NCBI GenBank assembly: GCA_031423635.1
Contig: JANPFX010000076.1
Location: forward strand, 1 to 29,290
Direction of reading: 5' to 3'
Length of the DNA stretch: 29,290 nt
Origin: JANLQX01 sp031423635
Lineage (GTDB): Bacteria; Actinomycetota; Acidimicrobiia; Acidimicrobiales; JANYDT01
In this document: piece by piece, positions 7,213-14,403 of the stretch
Position numbering within the stretch: the stretch's first letter is position 1
Layout of the letters: every line of letters starts with the position of its first letter
Notes under the pieces: model-generated
What the model saw: the letters and a program-made list of their open reading frames with translations, nothing else
Told to the model about the DNA's origin: nothing
Databases searched by the model: none
Made by a program: the position numbers and the translations under genes

Positions 7213-7362
7213 GGAGAGAGGTTGCCCCCTGTTCGGTTGGCGCTGCGCCGCTCGCTTCGCTCGACTGCTCGCAACACGTGTGGCCGTGGCACTAGGAGAG
7301 AGGTTGCCCCCATATATGGGGGCTAAACACCTCCCAACACGCTTGGGAGGTGTTTAGCCGCA
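7213..7362 (+). repeat. Composite 3'-linked repeat, copy A
   Basis: This 150-bp element starts 8 nt after the binding-protein stop and lies on its strand. Order: GGAGAGAGGTTGCCCC (7213-7228), GC-rich core (7240-7276, containing CGCTCGCTTCGCTCGACTG), a second GGAGAGAGGTTGCCCC from 7295, the perfect 18-bp palindrome GCCCCCATATATGGGGGC (7306-7323), and a terminal hairpin. The hairpin has a 17-bp perfect stem (7321-7337 with 7343-7359) and a 5-nt loop, followed by the conserved CCGCA edge. No T-run follows. Three more copies lie at 11896, 16947 and 25799. Confidence 0.92.
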
Positions 7363-7445
7363 CTCAGCCAGGGTGGTGGCGCGTCGAGCCCGGGAGGTAG
7401 GGTCCCGGCCGACTTTCGACCTCTACACCCCGACCGGAGCCCCGC

Positions 7446-8213
7446 ATGCATGATCGTCTCGCCACGCTGTTCGACCTAACGGGACGGTGCGCCATCGTCA
7501 CCGGTGGCTCGCGCGGTCTCGGGCGCGCAATGGCGATCGGCCTCGCCGACGCCGGGGCGTCGGTGATCGTCGCGAGCCGAAAGCTTGATGCCTGCGAGGC
7601 CCTCGTCACCGAGATCCGCTCCAGCGGTGGCGAGGCCGCCGCCGTCAGTGTGAACATGAGCGATCCCGACGCGCCCCGCATCGTCGTCGAGGGTGCTCTC
7701 GCGGCCTTCGGTCGGATCGACATGGTGATCAACAACGCGGCAACGGTGCTCGACCGTGCCCTGGAGAACCTCGACGCAAGCGCGTTCGTCGGCGCGTTCA
7801 GCACCAACCTGCTCGCACCGATGCTGCTCGTCCGCGAAGCGCGACCGCACCTCGCGGCATGCGGACACGGCGCGATCGTGAACATCGTGAGCATCGCCAT
7901 GGACGGCTCCTCTCCGGGTCGCTATCTCTATCCGCCGGTGAAGGCCGGACTGGCCCAGGTGACGAAGACGCTGGCGCGAGACCTCGCACCCGACGGCATC
8001 CGGGTGAACGCGATCTCTCCGGGGACGTTCCGCACCGACATGGTGACGAAGGCGTTCGACGATCGGATCCTCGCCCGCGTGGCCTCGTCCACACCGCTCG
8101 GCCGGATCGGTCATCCGGCCGAGATCGTGGGGCCGGCGTTGCTCCTCGTCAGTGACGCCGGCTCGTTCATCACCGGCGAGGTTCTCACCGTCGACGGCGG
8201 CGCCACGGCCTGA
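7446..8213 (+). CDS. Short-chain dehydrogenase/reductase (classical SDR)
   Basis: NAD(P)-dependent oxidoreductase with a Rossmann fold, 255 residues. The cofactor motif TGGSRGLG is at about residues 19-26, with NNAA near residue 97. The catalytic Ser is in NIVSIAMDG and the active-site Y-x3-K is in YPPVKAG. RVNAISPGTFRTDM and the C-terminal GEVLTVDGG are typical of the FabG-like branch. The Arg in ASRKLDAC after beta-2 suggests NADP(H) preference. Substrate is unknown. The ATG at 7446 has GGAG 7 nt upstream. A TAGGGT -10 candidate at 7398 would place this gene under its own promoter, behind repeat copy A that separates it from the ABC operon. Confidence 0.9.
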   Translation: MHDRLATLFDLTGRCAIVTGGSRGLGRAMAIGLADAGASVIVASRKLDACEALVTEIRSSGGEAAAVSVNMSDPDAPRIVVEGALAAFGRIDMVINNAATVLDRALENLDASAFVGAFSTNLLAPMLLVREARPHLAACGHGAIVNIVSIAMDGSSPGRYLYPPVKAGLAQVTKTLARDLAPDGIRVNAISPGTFRTDMVTKAFDDRILARVASSTPLGRIGHPAEIVGPALLLVSDAGSFITGEVLTVDGGATA

Positions 8214-8354
8214 CACCGTTTCGTCGACCATGTCGTTCGTACATCCCAGACTGGCGCGTTCCGCATCCCCCATCGACGTCCTGAGGCGCCAAGAGCGACG
8301 ATTCTCGTCGATGTGGGATACGCCTGAAACTGCAGCGGGCGGAGGATGGAGCGG

Positions 8355-8360
8355 TAGCGT
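8355..8360 (+). promoter_or_regulatory. -10 element TAGCGT, near-leaderless start
   Basis: TAGCGT is 9 nt before the ATG at 8370, giving a transcript with at most about 3 untranslated bases. The same hexamer and spacing precede lysC. Confidence 0.5.
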
Positions 8361-8369
8361 AACGATGGC

Positions 8370-8630
8370 ATGTTTGGTGGACCCGATCTCCTGGTGTGGT
8401 TGCTGCTCGCCTTCGGTGGCGCGCTCTTCATCGGCAACGTCTTGGCTCTAGTTCGCCCGCCGGCCCAGCGGACGACGCGGCCTCCCTCACGCGAGGCGGC
8501 GAAGCGGCGGATCACGGAGGATGACCTCAACGCGGCCACCCTGGCGAAGGCACCAAAGATCAGGACCATCGCCATGGCATCGGTCGGGTTCATCGTGAGC
8601 CTCTGGGCCATCGCCAGCCTCGTCCGCTGA
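8370..8630 (+). CDS. Small two-helix membrane protein of unknown function
   Basis: An 86-residue protein that I do not recognise. An N-terminal hydrophobic helix (LLVWLLLAFGGALFIGNVLA) is followed by a charged, Arg/Lys/Glu-rich middle of about 35 residues and a second helix (TIAMASVGFIVSLWAIASLV) ending in Arg. This predicts a hairpin-like membrane protein with a cytoplasmic or external charged loop. The gene has its own -10 candidate 9 nt before the ATG and no Shine-Dalgarno site. It sits between the SDR and dcd, co-directional with both. Coding is supported by the two clean helices and by the promoter placement; no function can be assigned. Confidence 0.7.
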   Translation: MFGGPDLLVWLLLAFGGALFIGNVLALVRPPAQRTTRPPSREAAKRRITEDDLNAATLAKAPKIRTIAMASVGFIVSLWAIASLVR

Positions 8631-8667
8631 CCGATCGTCGCCTGGCCACCGAAAGGCGCTGGGCCGC

Positions 8668-8673
8668 TAGCCT
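8668..8673 (+). promoter_or_regulatory. -10 element TAGCCT upstream of the dcd leader ORF
   Basis: TAGCCT stands exactly 9 nt before the ATG at 8683, the same architecture as upstream of 8370 and lysC. It implies a transcript that begins at or next to that ATG, upstream of dcd. Confidence 0.45.
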
Positions 8674-8682
8674 CGCCTCGCC

Positions 8683-8739
8683 ATGATGTGCTTCGACAGG
8701 ACCAAGACATCGCCGTGTGAGAGCAGCGCGCGGCCATGA
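8683..8739 (+). CDS. Putative 18-residue leader peptide coupled to dcd
   Basis: A short frame encodes MMCFDRTKTSPCESSARP. Its ATG is 9 nt downstream of a -10 candidate (TAGCCT), so it could be the leaderless first cistron. Its TGA at 8737-8739 overlaps the ATG of dcd as ATGA, the arrangement of translationally coupled genes, and dcd itself has no clear Shine-Dalgarno site. The peptide is unlike anything I recognise. It may only serve to deliver ribosomes to dcd. Evidence is positional only; conservation has not been checked. Confidence 0.4.
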   Translation: MMCFDRTKTSPCESSARP

Positions 8740-9305
8740 TCCTCTCCGACCGCACGCTCCGTGAGGAGATCGCCAGTGGGCGAATCCTGATCGACCCCTT
8801 CGTGCCGGACAATGTGCAGCCGTCGTCGATCGACCTCACCGTGGATCGCTACTTCCGAGTGTTCCGCAACCACACGGCTCGGGTCATCGACGTGAAGGAG
8901 AACCAGGAGGATCTGACCGAGCTCGTCGAGATCGGCAGCGAAGACGTGTTCATTCTCCACCCCGGTGAGTTCGTGTTGGGCGCCACCGCCGAACGCATCG
9001 GCGTCCCCGACGATCTCGTCGCCCGCATCGAAGGCAAGTCGAGCCTCGGCCGCCTCGGCCTGCTCATCCACTCGACGGCCGGGTTCATCGACCCGGGCTT
9101 CGACGGCCACATCACGTTGGAGTTGGCCAACGTCGCCAACCTCCCGATCACCATCTATCCCGGGATGAAGATCGGCCAGGTCAGCTTCCTGCGGATGACC
9201 AGCCCGGCCGAGCACCCCTATGGGTCATCGGCCGTCGGCTCGAAGTATCAGGGCCAGCGCGGCCCAACGCCGAGCCGCTACTACGCGAACTTCCCCCAGC
9301 GCTGA
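8736..9305 (+). CDS. dcd: dCTP deaminase, probably dUMP-forming
   Basis: Supplies dUMP for thymidylate synthesis by deaminating dCTP. The 189-residue product matches the mycobacterial Dcd almost motif for motif: MILSDRTLREEIASGRI, DNVQPSSIDLTVD, LHPGEFVLG, RIEGKSSLGRLGLLIHSTAGF, DPGFDGHITLELANVANLPI and YGSSAVGSKYQGQRGPTPSR. Actinobacterial enzymes of this form are bifunctional, also hydrolysing the dUTP intermediate to dUMP; applying that here is inference. The ATG at 8736 is embedded in an ATGA overlap with a short upstream frame. The gene converges on the GH84 gene across a paired stem-loop. Confidence 0.96.
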   Translation: MILSDRTLREEIASGRILIDPFVPDNVQPSSIDLTVDRYFRVFRNHTARVIDVKENQEDLTELVEIGSEDVFILHPGEFVLGATAERIGVPDDLVARIEGKSSLGRLGLLIHSTAGFIDPGFDGHITLELANVANLPITIYPGMKIGQVSFLRMTSPAEHPYGSSAVGSKYQGQRGPTPSRYYANFPQR

Positions 9306-9322
9306 CGCGAGCGCCGTGTGGC

Positions 9323-9401
9323 CTGGGTCGGCTCCCGTCGTTGGGTCGGGATTCGTGCACCGGAGCACGGATCGTGACCCGGTGCACGCCAGCTGACCCA
9401 G
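9323..9401. terminator. Nested hairpin between convergent dcd and GH84 genes
   Basis: A perfect 10-bp inverted repeat, CGTGCACCGG (9354-9363) and CCGGTGCACG (9379-9388), is enclosed by an outer pair CTGGGTC (9323-9329) and GACCCAG (9395-9401). It fills the gap between two convergent stop codons, so a bidirectional terminator without a T-run is likely. Confidence 0.5.
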
Positions 9402-9409
9402 TGCGAGGG

Positions 9410-10684
9410 CTATGCGCCGTGCTTGGTGAGGGCGAGACGGCAGAGCAGGTCCGTGACGTTCGTGTCCTCCACCAGGGTGCCGTGATGCAGCGTCCACGCG
9501 CCGGCTTCGTCCTGTCCCATGCGGGGCTCGATGCCGAAGCGTGAGCCGAGAACAGATACTGGCGATCGTCGCACCGGGGGCCACGTCCGCCAGAGGTCGA
9601 CGATGAGCGCGATCGTCTCCGGATCGCCGCGGTCGCGTTCGTAGAGATCGAGTGCGGTCAGCGCCACTGCGGCCTCGGCGCGGGTCTGCGTGATCCAGGG
9701 TGCAGCCTGCTCACCGATCGGACCGTCGATCTCGAGGTCTTCGAGTCGTTCGAGCCACCACCAGAGGTCGGCCGATTCGTCATCGTCGATGAGGTGACGA
9801 GCGAGACGGGTCAACTCGCTCCCGTCACATGCTCCGGCCAGCAACGCGAGGTTCACGCCGTCGTCGAAGTCCTCCCACGCGATGTCGGCAACGCCGGTCT
9901 TCACCCATGCGCCGGCGCTGAGGAGAGCGGGGAGCGATGGCCACGCCTGCACGCCGGCATTGGCGAGATACGCGCCGCAGTGCTCCGCGAGCTCGGGATC
10001 GCGTCCCTCGAGTGGTCGGAGGAACAAGCGGTCGCTCATCACGGTGTCGTTCACCGGGAAGTTGTCCCAGAGTGCGATCATGCGGCCGTCGACCACTTCG
10101 GCGAACGCCTCGGCGTGGGCGGCGGTGATGACGTCGTTGACGACGAACGGACCGGTCCAGCCGACCATCACCTCAGGGGGCAGCCCGGCGGAGAGCCCGG
10201 CGAGATACGGGGTCGAGGCGATCGTGGCGTAGTGCGTCGGCACGAGGATCACGTGGACGCCCGAGAGATCGATCGCGCCGAGGAGTGCGCTCACGATCTC
10301 GATGTGTCGCTGCGCATTCGTCACGTCGTCACCGATGTCGTCGAAGGCGATCATCACGAGCGTGGCGCCGATGTCGACGACCGATCGCACCTTTGCGATC
10401 AAGGCGTCGTTGTCCTCTTCGAGGTCCGCCGGGTCGAGCCCGGGCGAAATGGCGACTCCGAGATGGAGTCCGTCGATCGTGAGCAGTCGACGGAAACCGG
10501 CGAGGTGCTCGTCGGTGAACGGCTCACGCCATGTCCGACGATGCAACGGATCGGACTTCGGCGCCCACACGTACCACGGCAACCCCGCCGGCACGCAGCG
10601 CTCCATCACCGCGACCCGTTCATCCCACGACCACGGTGCCCCGTAGAACCCCTCCAGCACCCCGGCGACGGCGAAGCTCGGCAT
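9410..10684 (-). CDS. GH84-type beta-N-acetylglucosaminidase domain protein
   Basis: A glycoside hydrolase of the NAGidase (GH84) type, 424 residues; members cleave beta-linked N-acetylglucosamine, including O-GlcNAc on proteins. The protein opens with the family signature GVLEGFYGAPWSWDER, then WYVWAPKSDPLHRRTWREPF. Next come LGVAISPGLD and the probable paired catalytic aspartates in MIAFDDIGDD near residue 113. Further family-like segments are MVGWTGPFVVND and ALWDNFPVND. No signal peptide is visible, so it is probably cytoplasmic, which points to intracellular amino sugars rather than extracellular polymers. The ATG at 10684 shares one base with the stop of the CDF transporter gene (TGATG), so the two are co-translated. 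The C-terminal 150 residues are helical and lack obvious carbohydrate-binding modules. Confidence 0.85.
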   Translation of the reverse strand: MPSFAVAGVLEGFYGAPWSWDERVAVMERCVPAGLPWYVWAPKSDPLHRRTWREPFTDEHLAGFRRLLTIDGLHLGVAISPGLDPADLEEDNDALIAKVRSVVDIGATLVMIAFDDIGDDVTNAQRHIEIVSALLGAIDLSGVHVILVPTHYATIASTPYLAGLSAGLPPEVMVGWTGPFVVNDVITAAHAEAFAEVVDGRMIALWDNFPVNDTVMSDRLFLRPLEGRDPELAEHCGAYLANAGVQAWPSLPALLSAGAWVKTGVADIAWEDFDDGVNLALLAGACDGSELTRLARHLIDDDESADLWWWLERLEDLEIDGPIGEQAAPWITQTRAEAAVALTALDLYERDRGDPETIALIVDLWRTWPPVRRSPVSVLGSRFGIEPRMGQDEAGAWTLHHGTLVEDTNVTDLLCRLALTKHGA

Positions 10685-11637
10685 CAGTTGCGAGACGGGT
10701 CGTGGATCGCCGGTTCGAGGTAGATGAGAGTCGCGGTCGGGTCCAGAGAACGTATGCGCGCTTCTGTTTCGTCGATGGCGTTGCTGACCCCGACGAAGTC
10801 GAGGGAGGCGTCGAACTCGATCTTGGCGGCGACCAACAACTCCTCCGGGCCGACGTGCATCGTGCGCACGTGGATCAGTCGTCGCACGGACGGCGAGGAC
10901 TCGATCGCGCCCCGCAGACGCGCCGTGGCCTCGGGTGACGCGGCTTCGCCGAGGAGGAGGCTGCGCATCTCGATGATCAGGATCACTGCGATGACGGCGA
11001 GGAGGGCGCCGATTGCGAGCGTGGCGTAGGCGTCCCACACCGGATCATCGGTGATCAGCGCCATGCCGACGCCGCCGAGAGCGAGCATCAGACCGACCAG
11101 CGCACCCGAGTCTTCGAGCAGGAGCACCGGTAGTTCAGGCACCTTCGACGTGCGTATGAAGGACCACCAGCTCTGCTCACCTTTGAGGGGTCGCGCCTCG
11201 ACGATCGCCGTCCGGAACGAGAACGCCTCCAGACCGACCGCCACGCAGAGGATGCCGACCGCGATGATTGGCTTGTCGAGCTCGTGGGGGTGCTGCAGCT
11301 TCTTGATGCCCTCGTAGATGGCGAAGAGCGAGCCGAGCGAGAAGAGGATAAGCGCGACGACGAACGACCAGAAGTACCGCGTCATCCCGTAGCCGAATGG
11401 GTGACTCTCATCCTGGGGCTTCTTGGCCTGGCGTCCGCCGAGAAGAAGGAGGCCCTGGTTCGTGGTGTCGGCGACGGAGTGCCCGGCCTCGGCCAGGAGC
11501 GATGCCGAACCGGTGAGGAGGAACCCGACGAACTTGGCAACGGCGATGCCGAGGTTGGCGAAGAGAGCCGCCAGGATCGCCCTCGTCCCGTGCCCCCCAC
11601 CGTGCCCCTCGGCCGGCGCGTGCGTCCCTTCACTCAT
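10684..11637 (-). CDS. Cation diffusion facilitator (CDF) family metal exporter
   Basis: Proton-coupled divalent-metal transporter, 317 residues, with a His-rich N-terminus (EGHGGGHG) and about six helices. The second-helix metal site HSVAD (in AEAGHSVADT) is intact. At the equivalent fifth-helix site the sequence reads LLEDSGALVG, with Glu-Asp in place of the common His-Asp. I associate this with the SLC30A9-like branch, whose metal preference may not be zinc. A C-terminal cytoplasmic domain (SPSVRRLIHVRTMHVGPEEL) follows. HPFGYGMTRYFWSF is typical of the family. It lies 9 bp after the zinc-ribbon gene and overlaps the GH84 start by one base, making a three-gene operon. Confidence 0.9.
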   Translation of the reverse strand: MSEGTHAPAEGHGGGHGTRAILAALFANLGIAVAKFVGFLLTGSASLLAEAGHSVADTTNQGLLLLGGRQAKKPQDESHPFGYGMTRYFWSFVVALILFSLGSLFAIYEGIKKLQHPHELDKPIIAVGILCVAVGLEAFSFRTAIVEARPLKGEQSWWSFIRTSKVPELPVLLLEDSGALVGLMLALGGVGMALITDDPVWDAYATLAIGALLAVIAVILIIEMRSLLLGEAASPEATARLRGAIESSPSVRRLIHVRTMHVGPEELLVAAKIEFDASLDFVGVSNAIDETEARIRSLDPTATLIYLEPAIHDPSRN

Positions 11638-11646
11638 GCCCGGTGC

Positions 11647-11850
11647 TTACTCTTTCGACGCGACTGCGTTGGGGGTGACGTTCATCTTCGGGACGTAGTC
11701 GGCGACCACCACGTCGGTCTTGTCGAGCCGTACCCTGGCCCGAAGTTCGTCGACGCAGGTGGAACACGGGCCGTAGAACTCCTCGTGCACCGAGAGCCCA
11801 CAGCGCGGGCAGGCGAAGTCGAGAAGCGCAAGGGTGTCCACGGCACTCAT
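11647..11850 (-). CDS. Small zinc-ribbon protein
   Basis: A 67-residue protein with two cysteine pairs, FACPRCGLSVHEEFYGPCSTCVDEL, spaced as a rubredoxin-like zinc ribbon (CPRC, then CSTC 14 residues later). A short charged helix and a C-terminal tail follow. Such stand-alone ribbons usually bind zinc structurally; no specific function is assignable. It is the first gene of the operon with the CDF transporter and the GH84 protein. The neighbouring CDF gene makes a metal-linked role conceivable, but this is only inference. No Shine-Dalgarno site precedes the ATG, and the terminal hairpin of repeat copy B lies 49 nt upstream on the same strand. Confidence 0.75.
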   Translation of the reverse strand: MSAVDTLALLDFACPRCGLSVHEEFYGPCSTCVDELRARVRLDKTDVVVADYVPKMNVTPNAVASKE

Positions 11851-11895
11851 TGTGGTGCACGCGTCCGGTCGTCGCAGCGTCTTCCCTGCGTCGAG

Positions 11896-12092
11896 TGCGG
11901 CAGAACACCTCCGAGGAGCGTTGGGAGGTGTTCTGCCCCCCTATATGGGGGCAACCTCTCTCCCCGTGACAGGTCACTGTTGGAGTCGCACGAGTCGAAC
12001 GGTGCGGCGATCGTCAGGTCCGACGGCGTTGCGAGCAGTCGAGCGAAGCGAGCGGCGCAGCGCCGGACCAGCGGAGGGGCAACCTCTCTCCC
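11896..12092 (-). repeat. Composite 3'-linked repeat, copy B (long form)
   Basis: On the minus strand the element starts 6 nt after the EtfD-like stop. Units in gene order: the GGAGAGAGGTTGCCCC motif ending at 12077, core 12064-12028, the second motif near 11963-11947, a slightly imperfect palindrome, and a hairpin with a 14-bp stem (11899-11912 with 11924-11937), then CCGCA at 11900-11896. It is about 47 bp longer than the other copies because the spacer between core and second motif is expanded. Confidence 0.9.
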
Positions 12093-12098
12093 AGCGCC

Positions 12099-14336
12099 CT
12101 AGAGCGAGGTGACTTCGGCGGCCGCGGAGATGCCGACGCGCTCGGCGTTCTCGACGGCTTCGAGGAGATGCATGGCGATGTCCTGGACGATCACGTCGTC
12201 TCGGCCGTGGCCCTTCACGCCGTCGTCCATCATGATGTAGCAGAACGGGCATGCGGTGGCGACGCGCGACGCGCCGGTGTCGAGGAGTTCACGCGAGCGC
12301 TCGTCGTTGACCTTGGTGCCGGTGTCCTCCTCCATCCACATCCGCGCACCGCCGGCGCCGCAGCACATCCCCTTGGTGCCGTTGCGGGGTGCCTCGACGA
12401 TCTGGATGCCCTTGAGCGATCCGAGCACCTTTCGCGGCGCCTCGTACACGTCGTTGTGACGGCCGAGGTAGCAGGAGTCGTGGTACACGATGCGCTCGTC
12501 GAGGGAGGCCCCGGCGAGATCGAGACGACCGTCGGCTATGAGGGTCTCGAGCAGCTGGCTGTGGTGGACGACCTCGAAGTGACCGCCGAGCTGCGGGTAC
12601 TCGTTGAGCAGCGTGTTGAAGCAGTGCGGGCACTGCGTGATGATCTTCTTGACGCCCATCCCGTTGAGCGTCTCCACATTGGCCATGGCCAGCATCTGGA
12701 AGACGTATTCGTTGCCCGAACGCCGCGCCGGGTCACCCGTGCACTGCTCGTTCGGGCCGAGCACCGATACATCGATGCCGGCACGCTGCAGCAGCTTGAC
12801 GGTGGCCGAGGTGACCTTCTTGTTCTTGTCGTCGAACGAACCGGCGCAGCCGACCCAGTAGAGGTACTCGCTGGTGAGCGGTGAGCCGGGCTCGGCCACG
12901 GCGACGTCGAGATCCTTGGCCCAGCCGAGACGCTCGTTCTGGCCGATGCCCCACGGGTTGCCGGAGTTCTCCATTGACCGGTAGGCGTTGCCGAGCTCGC
13001 TCGGGAAGTTCGACTCCATCAGCGACAGGTAGCGGCGCATGTCGAGGATCTTGTCAAGGATCTCGATGTGGACCGGGCAGTTCTCGTCGCACGCCTTGCA
13101 CGTGGTGCAGGCCCAGATCTCCTCGGACGTGATGCGCTCGAACACGCTCGAGGTCTTCACCTTCAGCTCGCCGTCGATCGACACCGGCGGCGACACCTGC
13201 CCGCCGTTGGGACCGGTCAACGACATGACGGTCCCGATCTTCAGCACGATCTCGCGCGGATCGAGCGGCTTGCCGGTGGCGTGCGCCGGGCATACTGCGG
13301 TGCAGCGTCCGCACATCGTGCACGCGTCGGTGTCGAGGAGCTGCTTCCACGTGAAGTCCTCGATCGTCGAGGCACCGAACGACTCGAGAGACGTCTCCAT
13401 CAGGTTCGGCATCGGCCGCATCGCGCCCTTGGGCCGCTCGCGGTCCTTGAGGTACATGTTGAGGGGCGACGTGAACATGTGGCGCAGCTTGGTGATCGGC
13501 AGGATCACCAGGAACGCGAAGAACGCCACCACGTGGAGGCCCCAGAAGAATCGGTGCCAGTTCGCCAGGCCCGAGACGCCGTCGAATGCTGCGCTGATCG
13601 GATAGCCGACGTAGCTCCACTTCTCGAACGACGGGCGGCCCGCGAGCGCAATACGGGCACCTTCGGCAAGAAAGCCCGAGACGCCGAGGATCAGGAAGTT
13701 GATGAGTATGACCGCATCTTCGGGACGGTTCTTGATGCGGATCCGGTAGACCTGCTGCACGTAGCGGCGGTACATCGCCCAGAGGATGCCGCCGATGAAC
13801 AGCAGGCCGGCCGTCTCGCCGAACGCGGCGTAGCCCCGGTACACATCACCGTGGAGGAATTTGAGTCCGTTGGGTAGCTGGTGGTCGATCTCGAGGACGG
13901 TCGTCACGGCGAACAGACCGATGAAGCCGAAGTAGATCATCGAGTGCATGAGTCCGGCGCCGCGGTCGCGCATGAGCGTCTGCATGTAGACGCCAGACCG
14001 GAAGTCGGCCATTCGGCGTTTGGCGTTCTTCGGTGTGGTGCGCCGGTTGTCGGGCGCGCCGCGCTCCCAGTTCTTCACCCGCTGGGAGAAGAGCCAGGCG
14101 CCTGTGAGGAACAGGATCGGGAGAACCGTGTAGAAACCCGCTTTGACGGCAGACGGGATGTTGGCGAAGACCGGGCGGTGGATCTCCGAGTCGCCGTGCC
14201 ACTGATTGACGGTGGCGGCGATCCCTGACCCGGCGGTGACCGTGGCCATCACCCCTCCGACGACGAGCGCCAACACGCTCGGCGAGAGCCGCTTCTTCTT
14301 CGGTGTCGTGGACGCGTCAGCCGGCGCAGTTGTCAT
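12099..14336 (-). CDS. Membrane-bound Fe-S oxidoreductase, EtfD/FadF-like
   Basis: A 745-residue fusion of a cytochrome-b-like membrane domain with a heterodisulfide-reductase-type Fe-S module. Six hydrophobic helices fill the first 310 residues. Two [4Fe-4S] motifs follow: CTMCGRCTAVCPAH near 335 and CTTCKACDENCPVH near 415. Then come two CCG-type cysteine domains: YWVGCAGSFD through TQCPHCFNT, and YHDSCYLGRHND through MCCGAGGARMW and ACPFCY. Actinobacterial proteins of this build (EtfD of mycobacteria) are proposed to pass electrons from electron-transfer flavoprotein in fatty-acid oxidation to the membrane quinone pool. Assignment here is by architecture. The ATG at 14336 is chosen because the upstream frame runs into the uridine kinase gene; TACCGT lies 10 nt before it, suggesting a near-leaderless transcript. 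Repeat copy B follows the stop. Confidence 0.88.
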   Translation of the reverse strand: MTTAPADASTTPKKKRLSPSVLALVVGGVMATVTAGSGIAATVNQWHGDSEIHRPVFANIPSAVKAGFYTVLPILFLTGAWLFSQRVKNWERGAPDNRRTTPKNAKRRMADFRSGVYMQTLMRDRGAGLMHSMIYFGFIGLFAVTTVLEIDHQLPNGLKFLHGDVYRGYAAFGETAGLLFIGGILWAMYRRYVQQVYRIRIKNRPEDAVILINFLILGVSGFLAEGARIALAGRPSFEKWSYVGYPISAAFDGVSGLANWHRFFWGLHVVAFFAFLVILPITKLRHMFTSPLNMYLKDRERPKGAMRPMPNLMETSLESFGASTIEDFTWKQLLDTDACTMCGRCTAVCPAHATGKPLDPREIVLKIGTVMSLTGPNGGQVSPPVSIDGELKVKTSSVFERITSEEIWACTTCKACDENCPVHIEILDKILDMRRYLSLMESNFPSELGNAYRSMENSGNPWGIGQNERLGWAKDLDVAVAEPGSPLTSEYLYWVGCAGSFDDKNKKVTSATVKLLQRAGIDVSVLGPNEQCTGDPARRSGNEYVFQMLAMANVETLNGMGVKKIITQCPHCFNTLLNEYPQLGGHFEVVHHSQLLETLIADGRLDLAGASLDERIVYHDSCYLGRHNDVYEAPRKVLGSLKGIQIVEAPRNGTKGMCCGAGGARMWMEEDTGTKVNDERSRELLDTGASRVATACPFCYIMMDDGVKGHGRDDVIVQDIAMHLLEAVENAERVGISAAAEVTSL

Positions 14337-14346
14337 ACGCACGCAA

Positions 14347-14352
14347 ACGGTA
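14347..14352 (-). promoter_or_regulatory. -10 element TACCGT for the EtfD-like gene
   Basis: On the minus strand TACCGT ends 10 nt before the ATG at 14336. No Shine-Dalgarno site lies between, so the message is probably nearly leaderless. The divergent udk start is 68 bp away. Confidence 0.4.
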
Positions 14353-14403
14353 GTCGTCGGCGCCTCCGGGGCGTGAACCGGCTGGCTGCTAGACACGTCG
14401 AAC

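Noticed and set aside
7321..7362. The repeat's hairpin as an ordinary intrinsic terminator
   Set aside because: No T-run follows the stem in any copy, and the hairpin is only one of five conserved modules. A terminator role is possible but does not explain the rest.
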